A DNA stretch of 30,076 nt, taken from positions 1-30,076 of the forward strand of contig JAJDEH010000299.1 of assembly GCA_029259935.1 (NCBI GenBank), in the 5' to 3' direction. This document shows positions 16,814 to 25,509 of this stretch, piece after piece. The notes beneath the pieces are model-generated. The model was given only the letters and a program-made list of their open reading frames with translations, did not search any database and was not told the origin of the DNA. The stretch comes from Planctomycetota bacterium. Lineage in GTDB: Bacteria > Planctomycetota > Planctomycetia > Pirellulales > Pirellulaceae. The first letter of the stretch is position 1, and every line of letters begins with the position of its first letter. A program made the translations under genes and the position numbers.

Positions 16814-18234
16814 CACGGCGCCTCCGGACTATCTGTGTGCGAGATTCTGAATCCCGGCTCGGTGCCGACTTCATCCAGCCATGATTGGATTGACTTCAAC
16901 ACTTCGGCATCGTCCGATTCGGGCCAGTCGCCTGGGCGATCTTCCGTGTTCCACGATATGAATTGCACCAGCGCCTCCAGTTCACGGGGCGTGCCCGCAA
17001 AGGGCGGCATGAAGGTTTTGGTTCGTTGCAGCTTGGCGATGTTCATCCGTTTTTGTGAAAGCGTCCAACTGCCCGACAAATGGGTGAGGGCGTTGGCTCC
17101 ATCGATGGTATGGCACACACTGCAATGAAAGCGAAACACTTTCGCGCCGAGCTTCAACTGATCGTTGGGGTAGTTGTCGGGATTCTTGAGCGGATACGGG
17201 TCTTCGGAAACGCAACCAATTTTCCGCAGGTTAGCGATTTCTTTTTGCGTCATCGAATTCGAATAAAGATGCTCGCGCACGGTGTAGGGTTTGCGAACGC
17301 CTTCTCGCACGAACTCCGCTCCGGCGACCGCGAAAAAGGCGAGTACCAGTAACAAGGTGGCTGTCGCTCCGTTGATATAGAGCCGTTTCATGATCAGCCC
17401 CATCCAGGCGTAGAGCCCAATCAACAGCGAGGCACCCGTCGCCAAAGCGGCGAACATCATCATCACCATACTGGCCCCCAACACCATTTCCCGGCTGTCG
17501 GGCGGCATCGTGCCGAAATACCATATCGACAGCAGCGGCATGATCGCGATCGGGGCCAGCAAATGAGCGGCTCGGTTGATCAGCTCGGTTCGCGTTTTCC
17601 GATCGAGGTTGGGCATCCAGTTAACGACGACGCAGGCCACCAACGAGGCAATCGTCATCGCCGTCACCGTGCGAAAGATCAGTGACGGAAAGAACCCGAT
17701 ATTGAAAAACCCGGACCAGACGTACTGCGTTTCCGTCCAATCACCGGGAGTCAATTGCCAAGAGAGAATCCCGTTGATCCAAAACAGGCTGAACCAAGAC
17801 GCCGTGGAATAGATGATCAGCAGCGTCAATCGCGTGCGATCGTTCAATTTCGCCGCGTTGCGATAGAAACAATAGCCGGCGGTGATCTCCAGGCTGAAAA
17901 ATGTCCACTCGATCGCCCAAATCCAGTGAAACTCGTCGACCATCATCCCAATTGTCCGTGGGCTGACTTGGATCGACGTGAACCACATCGCCACGCCGGT
18001 GACCGCGCCCAGCACAAAGCTGACCAGCACGAGCAGCTTAAAGAAACCGTCGACGAAGTGGCGTGCCGGCTGGCAACGGCCCGTTTGAGCCAGCCATTGG
18101 AAGTAGCACATCAACATCCCGCCGCCGATGGCGAACATCGCCAGAAAGACGTGCACCACACCCAGTCCGCCGATCACCATGCCCTTCATCGCGGGACCGA
18201 AATCGTTGACGGGGTAATAAGGCGGCAAATCCAT
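16813..18234 (-). CDS. CydA-like oxidase subunit fused to a cytochrome c domain
   Basis: 473 residues. About eight membrane helices occupy residues 15-310, with cytochrome bd subunit I-like features: an early membrane His (H28, GLGVVHVF), GAVTGVAMWFTSIQVSP (76-92), EFHWIWAIEWTFFSLEI (101-117), and an E307/E311 plus RKPY (314-317) segment recalling the E...GRQPW end of CydA. The quinol-binding Q loop of CydA is not apparent. A C-terminal cytochrome c domain follows, with CSVCH (371-375) as the haem c site and M409 (TFMPPFAGT) as likely axial ligand. This layout fits the OR-C-type branch of the cytochrome bd superfamily, in which electrons arrive through haem c and not from quinol. The reaction (oxygen reduction or otherwise) is inferred. 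It is the first gene of a two-gene unit; GGAG lies about 12 bases before the ATG. Confidence 0.85.
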   Translation of the reverse strand: MDLPPYYPVNDFGPAMKGMVIGGLGVVHVFLAMFAIGGGMLMCYFQWLAQTGRCQPARHFVDGFFKLLVLVSFVLGAVTGVAMWFTSIQVSPRTIGMMVDEFHWIWAIEWTFFSLEITAGYCFYRNAAKLNDRTRLTLLIIYSTASWFSLFWINGILSWQLTPGDWTETQYVWSGFFNIGFFPSLIFRTVTAMTIASLVACVVVNWMPNLDRKTRTELINRAAHLLAPIAIMPLLSIWYFGTMPPDSREMVLGASMVMMMFAALATGASLLIGLYAWMGLIMKRLYINGATATLLLVLAFFAVAGAEFVREGVRKPYTVREHLYSNSMTQKEIANLRKIGCVSEDPYPLKNPDNYPNDQLKLGAKVFRFHCSVCHTIDGANALTHLSGSWTLSQKRMNIAKLQRTKTFMPPFAGTPRELEALVQFISWNTEDRPGDWPESDDAEVLKSIQSWLDEVGTEPGFRISHTDSPEAP

Positions 18235-18364
18235 GGCAGCAAAAATCTCCGTACAGCTTTATTGCCAAATCCGCCGAATTGTCAACATGACGTGAGTTGC
18301 CAGCGAAAACAAACCCAAGGACAACTCTCTGTGTTGGCTTCGGTTGGTCTGGAACTCGAATGTG

Positions 18365-19177
18365 TCATTCCATTCGCAGCAGCCGACGAAGACCGAAGTA
18401 AAAAATAGCCGTGAGGGCAATATATCCGACCATCCAGGCGGGAATCGCGATGAACTCGATGCCCGGTAAGAATCCGAAAGGCACGTAACGCTGTAGCCGA
18501 ATCCGCGTTTCAACTTGCTCACCGTGACGCCTTGCCACTTGAGAATGGATGGTTAGCCCAACGCTCAAATGATGCGACACGGTTTGTTTCCCCCGCCTAA
18601 TCTTGAGATCGTAACCTTGGCCGCTGGATGTTGCATGGATGTTCCAGGTTGCTTGAGCTTGGCGTTTCCCGTCCAGACTCGTTTCTTCCAGCTTGGTTAG
18701 CCAGCCACTGGTTACAGTCACACCCTCTGTCGGCACCAAGTGAACGACTTCGCCCGCGTCGGCAACTGGAGTGTCAAGAACCAGTGTCGTGGTTTCGTTT
18801 TCGGCCAGGGGCAGATAGTTCATTCGCGCGTTGCCCCAAGTGACGACCATCGCCAGCGGAATGAGTGAAAAACAGACAGGCCGCAACTCAAGCAGAAACC
18901 GGAGCCGCAAGACTTTGGCACGAGTATTTCGATACCGGGACAGGGCTTGTCGGTCGCCGGCTGCGCGCGCGTTCCGCAGGCACTCGCGAAGGCGGCGGAG
19001 ATCTTGCCTCGCTAGTTTCAAAAGCTGCTGGTTGGTGAGCCACCGCCGCAACACTAGCAGTACCATCGACGTCAGTGCACTTAGCAACACCAACGAGAGA
19101 TCGCGGGGCAATATTAGCAGCCACGCCAGTAGGAGGTCGCCCGCGCGAATACTCAAGTCAATCCACAATGCGGTCAT
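18365..19177 (-). CDS. EMC3/DUF106-like (Oxa1 superfamily) membrane protein with extracytoplasmic insert
   Basis: 270 residues. TM1 lies at about 12-46 (LLLAWLLILPRDLSLVLLSALTSMVLLVL). It is followed by a basic helical hairpin (about 47-95: RRWLTNQQLLKLARQDLRRL then RNARAAGDRQALSRYRNTRA), TM2 (about 98-117, RPVCFSLIPLAMVVTW), a beta-rich extracytoplasmic domain (about 120-235) and TM3 (about 240-265, IPAWMVGYIALTAIFYFGLRRLL). The TM - charged coiled hairpin - TM - TM order and the K/R-rich hairpin with a xxGD step resemble DUF106/EMC3/TMCO1 proteins, which help insert membrane proteins. The large insert between TM2 and TM3 is not part of the archaeal form. The assignment is by pattern, not by search. 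Start 19177 overlaps the upstream stop in ATGA (19177-19174). It is the last gene of a three-gene operon. Confidence 0.8.
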   Translation of the reverse strand: MTALWIDLSIRAGDLLLAWLLILPRDLSLVLLSALTSMVLLVLRRWLTNQQLLKLARQDLRRLRECLRNARAAGDRQALSRYRNTRAKVLRLRFLLELRPVCFSLIPLAMVVTWGNARMNYLPLAENETTTLVLDTPVADAGEVVHLVPTEGVTVTSGWLTKLEETSLDGKRQAQATWNIHATSSGQGYDLKIRRGKQTVSHHLSVGLTIHSQVARRHGEQVETRIRLQRYVPFGFLPGIEFIAIPAWMVGYIALTAIFYFGLRRLLRME

Positions 19178-21849
19178 GACGGCCTTCGAGTAACCTTCCC
19201 AGAGCATCCATCGACGACCACTTGGTCTCCCGTTTTCAACTTCTGTCGAGCACCCTCGCAGACGATAGCCGGAATCCCTCGTTGGCGGGCTAAGATGGCG
19301 GCATGGGATAGCATCCCTCCATGATTCACGACGAGTGCCTTGGCTCGGTCTAAGTAAATGGCAATATCCACATCAAACGACTCGGAGACAAGAACGAAGT
19401 CCGCCGGAGGCAATGATGCGTTGTCTCCGATAAGCCATACAGTTCCCTCGGCAAATCCGTTGGAAACCGTGGTGCCGGTCAAGCAAGCTGCCGCATTCTC
19501 GGAGGGCACACCCGACTCTAGATCATCCAGCCGTGCGGAATCGATGACCTCGGGAAACCACAACTGCCGCATCAATCGCCAATTCTGCTGGCGATCGTGA
19601 ATAGTGGACACGGCGACATGCGAACCTTCGGCCCAATTTTCTATCTCCTCAAGACTTAGGAAATAGATGCTGCTATCCAACTCCCAGCGGCTCGCCAACT
19701 CCTGAGTGACTCGCCGAAGCGAATCGTAGGCCAACATCCAATAATGTTTTCCTGTCTCCCGGTAGGGCAGCAAGATCTGGGCGCGGCGAACAACACGTTG
19801 AACGCGCGGCAACAGACTGCCCGCCCCACAATCAGCCAGATGTTGGGCCAATTTGTCATCCGACGCACTTCCCACGTCGGCTTTCAGTTCATTCCCCACA
19901 TTGAGTGGATCTTGCTGGCCCCTCCATGAAATCAACTGGCGGATGTGCTGATGCTCCTCTCGCCAACGAGGGCAGGCGAGATCCATTTCGCCGGGACCAC
20001 GGTGACCGAATTCGTCAAGGAATGCCGAAAGCGATTCTTCGCCCCGCGCAATTTCACTTAATAGTCGAGCTTGGCGTTGATCGTGCAGTTGATCCGACTC
20101 ACCCATCAAGTCCCGAGCCAGATTTTCGCCATCGTCTTTGCCAAGAAGCTCCGTTAGCTGTCGCCGCAGGGATGCTAATGCCATTCCTCCGAAAAGGCCC
20201 GGCCTGAGAAGTCGGGGCGCGAATTCATCCATTACCTTTTGACAGCGACGTTTGAACAGTCTTACGAGTTGGCGATCCGCCAGCGATGACAAATCGAGAG
20301 AAACCTGTTGCTGGACATAAGCAGTCAAGCTCGGCAGCAATCTCGAATCAAACTCTTCCGCTACCGAGGCTGCCGATCGATGCGATCGAACCACCGTTTG
20401 AAAAATACGCCACAAAACACCGGGCAGCTTGAACAGAAATGCGGGGTCCGTCTGGGGAGCATCAAACTGAGTGGGAGCTTGCTCCAACACGGCGGGATCG
20501 TCGGCCAGCGCGTCGAGGTCATAACGGAAGGGTAGGCCGATCGAAAACAGCTCCGCCATGCGGTCCGGATCGGCGTAGATGCGTCCGCCGATTAGTTCCA
20601 AGAAACCCGTGCGACAAACTCGCTTGGATGGCCGATACCCCATTTGTCGATAGAGTTGGCCAAATCCTCCCGACCCGCTCATGAAGCGGCGCATGATGTC
20701 CCACGTAAGCGGCGTAGGCGAAGGCAACGACTCGCTGAGGTTATGTCGCCCCCAAACTTTCCGTGTAGATTTGGCGAGAGATCGTAAACACTCGACTTCC
20801 TGTCGGCGCACCTCCGCGACTCGCTCGGCACTCGAGTCCGTCTGCATGGGGCGAGCTTGAAAGAACACGAACTGCTGATCGTGGTAACCCCATTCGATGT
20901 CCAACGTCGCGTCAAATAACTGCTCCAATCGTTTAGCGTCCATCGCTAGCCGCCCAAGCGCCTCGGAAGGCAACGTGGGCGCGTCGTCCGTCGAATCACC
21001 GCTATCGCGAGTCGCGGCAGTGACAACATTATCTTCTCGACCAACGAAAAATCTGCGCGGCTGAACATGGCCGCCAACTAGTTTGTCTCCGATGCCAGGT
21101 ACGACCTCGACCACCATCTCGCGGCGTGAGCTATCAAGCGGATCGCGGGAAAACAGGACACCGGCGAACGAGGTTGGGCACATCACTTGAATATTCACAG
21201 CCGTAATGGGGTCTTCCTTCATGGCATTTCTTCGCCGGAAGACCCTCGCCTTTTCCAGTTGGCAGGATTGAAAAACGGATTCCACGGACATTCTTAGCAG
21301 TTGCCACGGATCATCCGGAAATGGCTCGCCGTGTTCCGATTCGTATTGGCGGAGCAACTCGTCGATTCGCGGTCGCGCCGAAGCATGACCGTGGCTTGAA
21401 CTCTTTTCGTTTGGTGCCGGCATGATCGCCCGAAGGAAGACTGCAAACTCATCCCAAAGTACGTCGTGGTCCGCGCCGGTTAGTTGATCACGAGTAAGCC
21501 CGCAATTGAGAATCGTCGACATCATTCCCGGCATGGACTTCGCCGCGCCACTGCGAATCGCCAACAAGAGCGGCGACGGAGGTTTGCCGAACTCGCGGCC
21601 GCTTTCAGCTTCCAGGCAATGGACCTGTTGGCAAACTTGCTCCCACAGTTTCGCCGGCCAATTCCCACCCCCTTCCAAGTACTCGCGACATGCGGAAGTC
21701 GTAACGGTGAAGCCGGGTGGTACGGCGAATCCGGCACGCGTCATTCTGTTCAGCGACGCGCCTTTACCTCCCAATAATTCCGACAGTTGGGCGTCGTCCA
21801 TCTCCAATGAATCAGAGAATCGATAAACCCAGCTAGGCGCGTCGGTCAT
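19174..21849 (-). CDS. PEP/pyruvate-binding phosphotransferase, PPDK/rifampin-phosphotransferase-like
   Basis: 891 residues. The N-terminal ATP-grasp (about 20-355) has LLGGKGASLNRMTRAGFAVP, the PPDK-like IRSGAAKSMPGMMSTILN (about 99-116), CPTSFAGVLFSRDP and FFQARPMQ. The middle region (about 380-790) resembles the acceptor region of rifampin phosphotransferase: NLSESLPSPTPLTWDIMRRF, EFGHRGPGEMDLACPRW and IYFLSLEEIENW. The C-terminal swivelling phosphohistidine domain (about 800-891) has NHGGMLSHAAILARQRGIPA with the phospho-acceptor H849. The C-terminal PEP/pyruvate TIM barrel of PPDK and PEP synthase is absent, so it should pass phosphate from ATP via His to another acceptor, unknown here. 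The start at 21849 overlaps the previous stop in ATGA (21849-21846); the frame runs 39 codons further upstream without conserved sequence. It is the middle gene of a three-gene operon. Confidence 0.88.
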   Translation of the reverse strand: MTDAPSWVYRFSDSLEMDDAQLSELLGGKGASLNRMTRAGFAVPPGFTVTTSACREYLEGGGNWPAKLWEQVCQQVHCLEAESGREFGKPPSPLLLAIRSGAAKSMPGMMSTILNCGLTRDQLTGADHDVLWDEFAVFLRAIMPAPNEKSSSHGHASARPRIDELLRQYESEHGEPFPDDPWQLLRMSVESVFQSCQLEKARVFRRRNAMKEDPITAVNIQVMCPTSFAGVLFSRDPLDSSRREMVVEVVPGIGDKLVGGHVQPRRFFVGREDNVVTAATRDSGDSTDDAPTLPSEALGRLAMDAKRLEQLFDATLDIEWGYHDQQFVFFQARPMQTDSSAERVAEVRRQEVECLRSLAKSTRKVWGRHNLSESLPSPTPLTWDIMRRFMSGSGGFGQLYRQMGYRPSKRVCRTGFLELIGGRIYADPDRMAELFSIGLPFRYDLDALADDPAVLEQAPTQFDAPQTDPAFLFKLPGVLWRIFQTVVRSHRSAASVAEEFDSRLLPSLTAYVQQQVSLDLSSLADRQLVRLFKRRCQKVMDEFAPRLLRPGLFGGMALASLRRQLTELLGKDDGENLARDLMGESDQLHDQRQARLLSEIARGEESLSAFLDEFGHRGPGEMDLACPRWREEHQHIRQLISWRGQQDPLNVGNELKADVGSASDDKLAQHLADCGAGSLLPRVQRVVRRAQILLPYRETGKHYWMLAYDSLRRVTQELASRWELDSSIYFLSLEEIENWAEGSHVAVSTIHDRQQNWRLMRQLWFPEVIDSARLDDLESGVPSENAAACLTGTTVSNGFAEGTVWLIGDNASLPPADFVLVSESFDVDIAIYLDRAKALVVNHGGMLSHAAILARQRGIPAIVCEGARQKLKTGDQVVVDGCSGKVTRRPS

Positions 21850-24350
21850 TCCGTGCGGTCCTCGCCCAGGCAGATCAATCCGCGTCCGTCGGAACCGGCG
21901 AATATTTGGCCTCCGTGCGCCACAAGCGGCGTTGTCAGTTGTTTGACGGCTGCTGCTTCCAGACAAATATGGGGCTCAACATCGCCGCGTTTCCAGCGCA
22001 TGATTCCGCGCTGCGTTGGATACAGGATCTGGTTCTCGTCAACCAAAGCGTTCAGCCCGGCGATCGCGCCGGGAATTCTCGTCACACTGCCAGGGTCGTT
22101 CAAGTTCCCGACAACCAGTTCGCCAGCTTCGCTGATGAATGTGAATTGAGTCGAGCCAAAATGGACGGCGCCTCCGACGCCACCGACGATTATCGGCGAA
22201 TGGTCCATGGGGGTACCATCGACCAGTTCGCGTCTTTCGATTCCTTGTGAGGTGGCCAACAGAATCGAGCTTTCGCGTAGACAAGGCGCATCCCGAGGCG
22301 TTGCATCTAGGGGAACCCGCCACAACCGCTTGCCAGTGCCGCGATCGAGTATCGTCAAGGCGGGCGGATCAGATGACGCAATCACGATTACGGCATCTTC
22401 GACGTACGGCGCGAAATCAATTCTTCCCACATTTTTCTGCCGCCACACCATCTGATTCGACAAATCCAGGCAGCATAACTGATCTTTTTTGTCTTGGACA
22501 AATACATGGTCCCCGTCGGTGCAGATCGTGCCCGAAGCCAGGCTGTCGACCGCTCGCCGCCACTGCATGCTGCCGTCATCCAGAGTAATACAATGCAGAG
22601 CGCGATCTTGTTCTCCTTCCTTGCCACCAATGACCAGCACGCTGCCGCCTGCAACTATTGGCGACATATGAACCGCTAGCGACGATTTTGCGAGCCAGCG
22701 GGCTTGCGGTGCTTCATCGGCGGCGGACAAATCCAACGAGGCCACACCCGCCGTTGTCGAAACAAGGACTTGGTCGCCACTAATGGATACCGGAGCCGTA
22801 ACTTGGAACGGCAACGTCTGTTGTTCCGCTCCAGCAAACTGCCAGATCAATGAAGTATCGTTCGGCAGTTCGGTGTGGATGGGAGAACCGGCGACACCAG
22901 GTCCTCCCAAACGGCTCGGCCAAAGGGAGGTCGAAGCATGATCGTTTGTCCGTCCAAGACAAGCAAAGCCATTTTCCTCGGTGCCTACAAACAGTCTTCC
23001 CTTGGCGATTACCGGAGCGCTCACAAAGCGGCCGCCGTCAGCAAATGTAGAGTCCCAAATGGGGTCCCAAATGGGCCTCAACGTCTTTCGATTCAAACAG
23101 TGCACGGTGCCGGCACTGCTCATGGTGTAGACGGCCTTTTCAGTAACGGCCGGTGAAGTGTTAAGAGGACTGCGGCTGTCAAATTTCCCGAACAGCTTTC
23201 CTTGACGGCTGAGGCAATAAAGAACTCCATCCGAGCAGCCGAAGTAAAGCTGCTCATCTCGTGGTACAACTGCTCCCAGGATCGTGCCGGCGGTTTTGAA
23301 CACCCACTCCACTTCGTACGACTTCAAGTCAATGCAGCAAACTTGTCCCCGTGGGTTTTCGGCTGGTGTGACGTAGTCTCCCCATCCCATTCCTAAATAG
23401 AGTTTGTCGCCCATAATCGAAGGAGGGCTAAAAACGGGATAAGGCATTTCAATCCGTGCAATCTCGCTGCCGGAATCGGCGTCCAGGACACATAAGTTCG
23501 CCCCACCCACTCCCAGTCCGGCGTAGACTCGGCCCTCATGCACGGCAAGCGATGTTTCGCAATCTGGATATCTGTCTCCGCTCGCGTGCCAAAGGACACG
23601 TGGGCGACCGTCCAAATTCGGTTCCAATTCGAGGCAATAAATTCCGTCATCACCGGCCCCAATATAAACGCGGCCGGAATCGATCACAGGCGTGCATTCG
23701 ACGTGGCTGCTTGTACGAAACGTCCAGGCGATCCGGCCGATCCGTCCAGGGCGCAGGTCGATGCAGACGACACGCCCCGACCGCACATGATGCAATCCCT
23801 CGCCGCAAACGAGAAAATCGTGCGCGACGACTGGAGAAGAAAATGTCGCGCGATAGCCTGCGGGGGCACAACTCCAATTCAAGTCACCCGTGACGGGGTC
23901 GAGACAATAGATGCGCCCACGATCGCCCCGTGAGCCCACGATGTAGATCGACTGGCCATCGTAGGCGGCCGATGAGTAGAAAGACTCGCCTCGACCGAAC
24001 GTCCAGTTAACGCCGCCTTCCGTGGGCCCAACCGCTTGTGGCCTACATCCCAGTCGTTGCAAATCTCCCCGTGCGGTTGGCCAGTCGAATTCTCGATGTG
24101 ATGTGGTAATTGCCCCTTGTTGGAAAACAGCGCCACGCGACCGAAGAAACCAGGGCGAGACAAGCACGCCAGCCAGGGCGACCGTCAAAGCAAGTTTTTG
24201 GCTCCACAAAAAGCTGACCGCCTTGCGAGCCACCTGGGGTTTGGCCAGCGAGGCCGCCGCTGTGATGGCGGACAGTAATAACGTGGGAATCAGCAGCGCC
24301 AGGGCCTGCAATGCAGGTATAATGGGGACTACGGCCAGAATGGCGAACAT
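21846..24350 (-). CDS. Membrane-anchored PQQ-type beta-propeller repeat protein
   Basis: 834 residues. Two N-terminal hydrophobic segments (about 3-33 and 50-70, LALTVALAGVLVSPWFL) anchor a large domain with many PQQ/BamB-like beta-propeller repeats from about residue 90 to the end. Clear repeats are GRVYIGAGDDGIYCLELE, DEQLYFGCSDGVLYCLSRQG, KAVYTMSSAGTVHCLNRKT, GRLFVGTEENGFACLG and DHVFVQDKKDQLCCLDLSN; the length allows about two propellers. Such domains usually serve as protein-interaction scaffolds; PQQ binding cannot be judged. A 12-nt in-frame tandem duplication (23052-23075) creates IWDPIWDS. It is the first gene of the three-gene operon, and its stop overlaps the next start (ATGA). The ATG at 24350 is preceded by GGTGG. 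Confidence 0.88.
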   Translation of the reverse strand: MFAILAVVPIIPALQALALLIPTLLLSAITAAASLAKPQVARKAVSFLWSQKLALTVALAGVLVSPWFLRSRGAVFQQGAITTSHREFDWPTARGDLQRLGCRPQAVGPTEGGVNWTFGRGESFYSSAAYDGQSIYIVGSRGDRGRIYCLDPVTGDLNWSCAPAGYRATFSSPVVAHDFLVCGEGLHHVRSGRVVCIDLRPGRIGRIAWTFRTSSHVECTPVIDSGRVYIGAGDDGIYCLELEPNLDGRPRVLWHASGDRYPDCETSLAVHEGRVYAGLGVGGANLCVLDADSGSEIARIEMPYPVFSPPSIMGDKLYLGMGWGDYVTPAENPRGQVCCIDLKSYEVEWVFKTAGTILGAVVPRDEQLYFGCSDGVLYCLSRQGKLFGKFDSRSPLNTSPAVTEKAVYTMSSAGTVHCLNRKTLRPIWDPIWDSTFADGGRFVSAPVIAKGRLFVGTEENGFACLGRTNDHASTSLWPSRLGGPGVAGSPIHTELPNDTSLIWQFAGAEQQTLPFQVTAPVSISGDQVLVSTTAGVASLDLSAADEAPQARWLAKSSLAVHMSPIVAGGSVLVIGGKEGEQDRALHCITLDDGSMQWRRAVDSLASGTICTDGDHVFVQDKKDQLCCLDLSNQMVWRQKNVGRIDFAPYVEDAVIVIASSDPPALTILDRGTGKRLWRVPLDATPRDAPCLRESSILLATSQGIERRELVDGTPMDHSPIIVGGVGGAVHFGSTQFTFISEAGELVVGNLNDPGSVTRIPGAIAGLNALVDENQILYPTQRGIMRWKRGDVEPHICLEAAAVKQLTTPLVAHGGQIFAGSDGRGLICLGEDRTE
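23052..23075. repeat. 12-bp perfect tandem duplication inside the beta-propeller gene
   Basis: GTCCCAAATGGG occurs twice in a row (23052-23063 and 23064-23075). It adds four codons in frame, giving the repeated IWDP unit in the propeller protein. It looks like replication slippage that kept the frame. Confidence 0.85.
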
Positions 24351-24419
24351 GCTACCACCAGCGTCATTCCGCGAATCATTCCAATATGAAGTTGAACCGC
24401 CCTTGAGATAGCGGTTTGT

Positions 24420-24448
24420 TTGACACTATTGACCTTCAATCTTATCAT
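24420..24448 (+). promoter_or_regulatory. Near-consensus sigma-70 promoter for the DUF1559 gene
   Basis: TTGACA (24420-24425) and TATCAT (24443-24448) are separated by 17 bp, pointing to the DUF1559 gene starting at 24487. The expected transcription start is about 30 nt before the ATG. The match is six of six for -35 and five of six for -10. Confidence 0.6.
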
Positions 24449-24486
24449 CAGTAACAGGCAGTGTCACACTCCGGAGTAAAGAGCAA

Positions 24487-25461
24487 ATGATTTCTAGGAA
24501 AGCCTTTACGGTCATAGAGTTGCTCGTTGCTTTCGCCGTGATTGCCATCTTGGTCGCCTTGGCGCTGCCCGCCATTCAGGCGGCGCGCGAGACCGCCCGG
24601 GCCACCCGCTGCAAGAATAATCTGCGCCAAGTGGGCCTCTCGCTGCAATTGTATCACGACACGTACAACCTGTTTCCCGCAGGCTATATCATCTCCCAAT
24701 CGAACGAGCGGACACTGCTTATCCTTCCCGATACCCCGACCTTTCCCCACGGATCGCGGTTTGACGCGCCTCCACCGTTCATGTGGGTTTCGCCCAGCCG
24801 ACCCGGTTGGTCGTGGGCCGCATTGTCGCTTCCTTTTATCGAACAGGCGGGGATGCATGACGAGATCATGTCGAAGCCGTCCGTCGAGGACGCGAAGTCC
24901 GAGGAATTGCGATCGATGAGACTGGATCATTTGGTTTGCCCGTCGGACCTGGGCGTTGGGAAATTCGAAGTTCTTAACGAAATCAACGAGTCGATGGGCG
25001 AGGCACACACCTCCAGTTATGCGGCCTGCTTCGGGTCGTTCGGTCTGCTCAACACCGCTCCTGAGGATGGCAATGGCATGTTTCAACAAAACAGCCAGAT
25101 TTCCATTAGCGATATTGGCGACGGATTATCCCATACGTTCGCGATTGGCGAACGCGGAGCCGTCTTGACGCAAACTCCTTGGGCCGGCGTGTTTTCGTTG
25201 GGCACGGCTCGTACGCGCGCGTCAGCGCCGGTCTATACCTCCGTCACCGAGCGTGCCCCGGCCATGGTACTGGCTCGCATTGGAAATCGCCGGCTCAACA
25301 GTCCATTCAGCGAACCCTACGACTTCTTTTCTAGTCATCCGAACGTGGTTCACTTTCTGTATGCGGATGCAACCGTGCATGCCATGCGTGAAGACGTCGC
25401 CATGGAAGTGCTGCACGCCGCGGCGACCCGTGACGGGCGCGATGTCGCTGATGATCAGTAG
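24487..25461 (+). CDS. DUF1559 domain protein with pilin-like N-terminus
   Basis: 324 residues. The prepilin motif is MISRKA then FTVIELLV (Glu at position 5 of the processed form), with Ala and not Gly before the cleavage point. The hydrophobic helix and [20 protein letters not shown] follow. The C-terminal motif is divergent: [18 protein letters not shown], with ADATV in place of the usual DGSV. The family is exported by a type II secretion/pilus-like route and has no settled role. The gene is divergent from the propeller operon (136-nt gap holding its promoter). It is followed after 48 nt by a lipoprotein gene that may share its transcript. GGAG (24472-24475) lies 11 bases before the ATG. 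Confidence 0.92.
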   Translation: MISRKAFTVIELLVAFAVIAILVALALPAIQAARETARATRCKNNLRQVGLSLQLYHDTYNLFPAGYIISQSNERTLLILPDTPTFPHGSRFDAPPPFMWVSPSRPGWSWAALSLPFIEQAGMHDEIMSKPSVEDAKSEELRSMRLDHLVCPSDLGVGKFEVLNEINESMGEAHTSSYAACFGSFGLLNTAPEDGNGMFQQNSQISISDIGDGLSHTFAIGERGAVLTQTPWAGVFSLGTARTRASAPVYTSVTERAPAMVLARIGNRRLNSPFSEPYDFFSSHPNVVHFLYADATVHAMREDVAMEVLHAAATRDGRDVADDQ

Positions 25462-25509
25462 TCTCGCGCCAACTCTCCATCGAGCCGGAACTTTGCCATA
25501 GGGACTGTT

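Noticed and set aside
17755..18408. 217-codon plus-strand frame rich in His/Gln/Arg
   Set aside because: Antisense to the CydA-like gene; typical composition of a mirror frame of a membrane protein.
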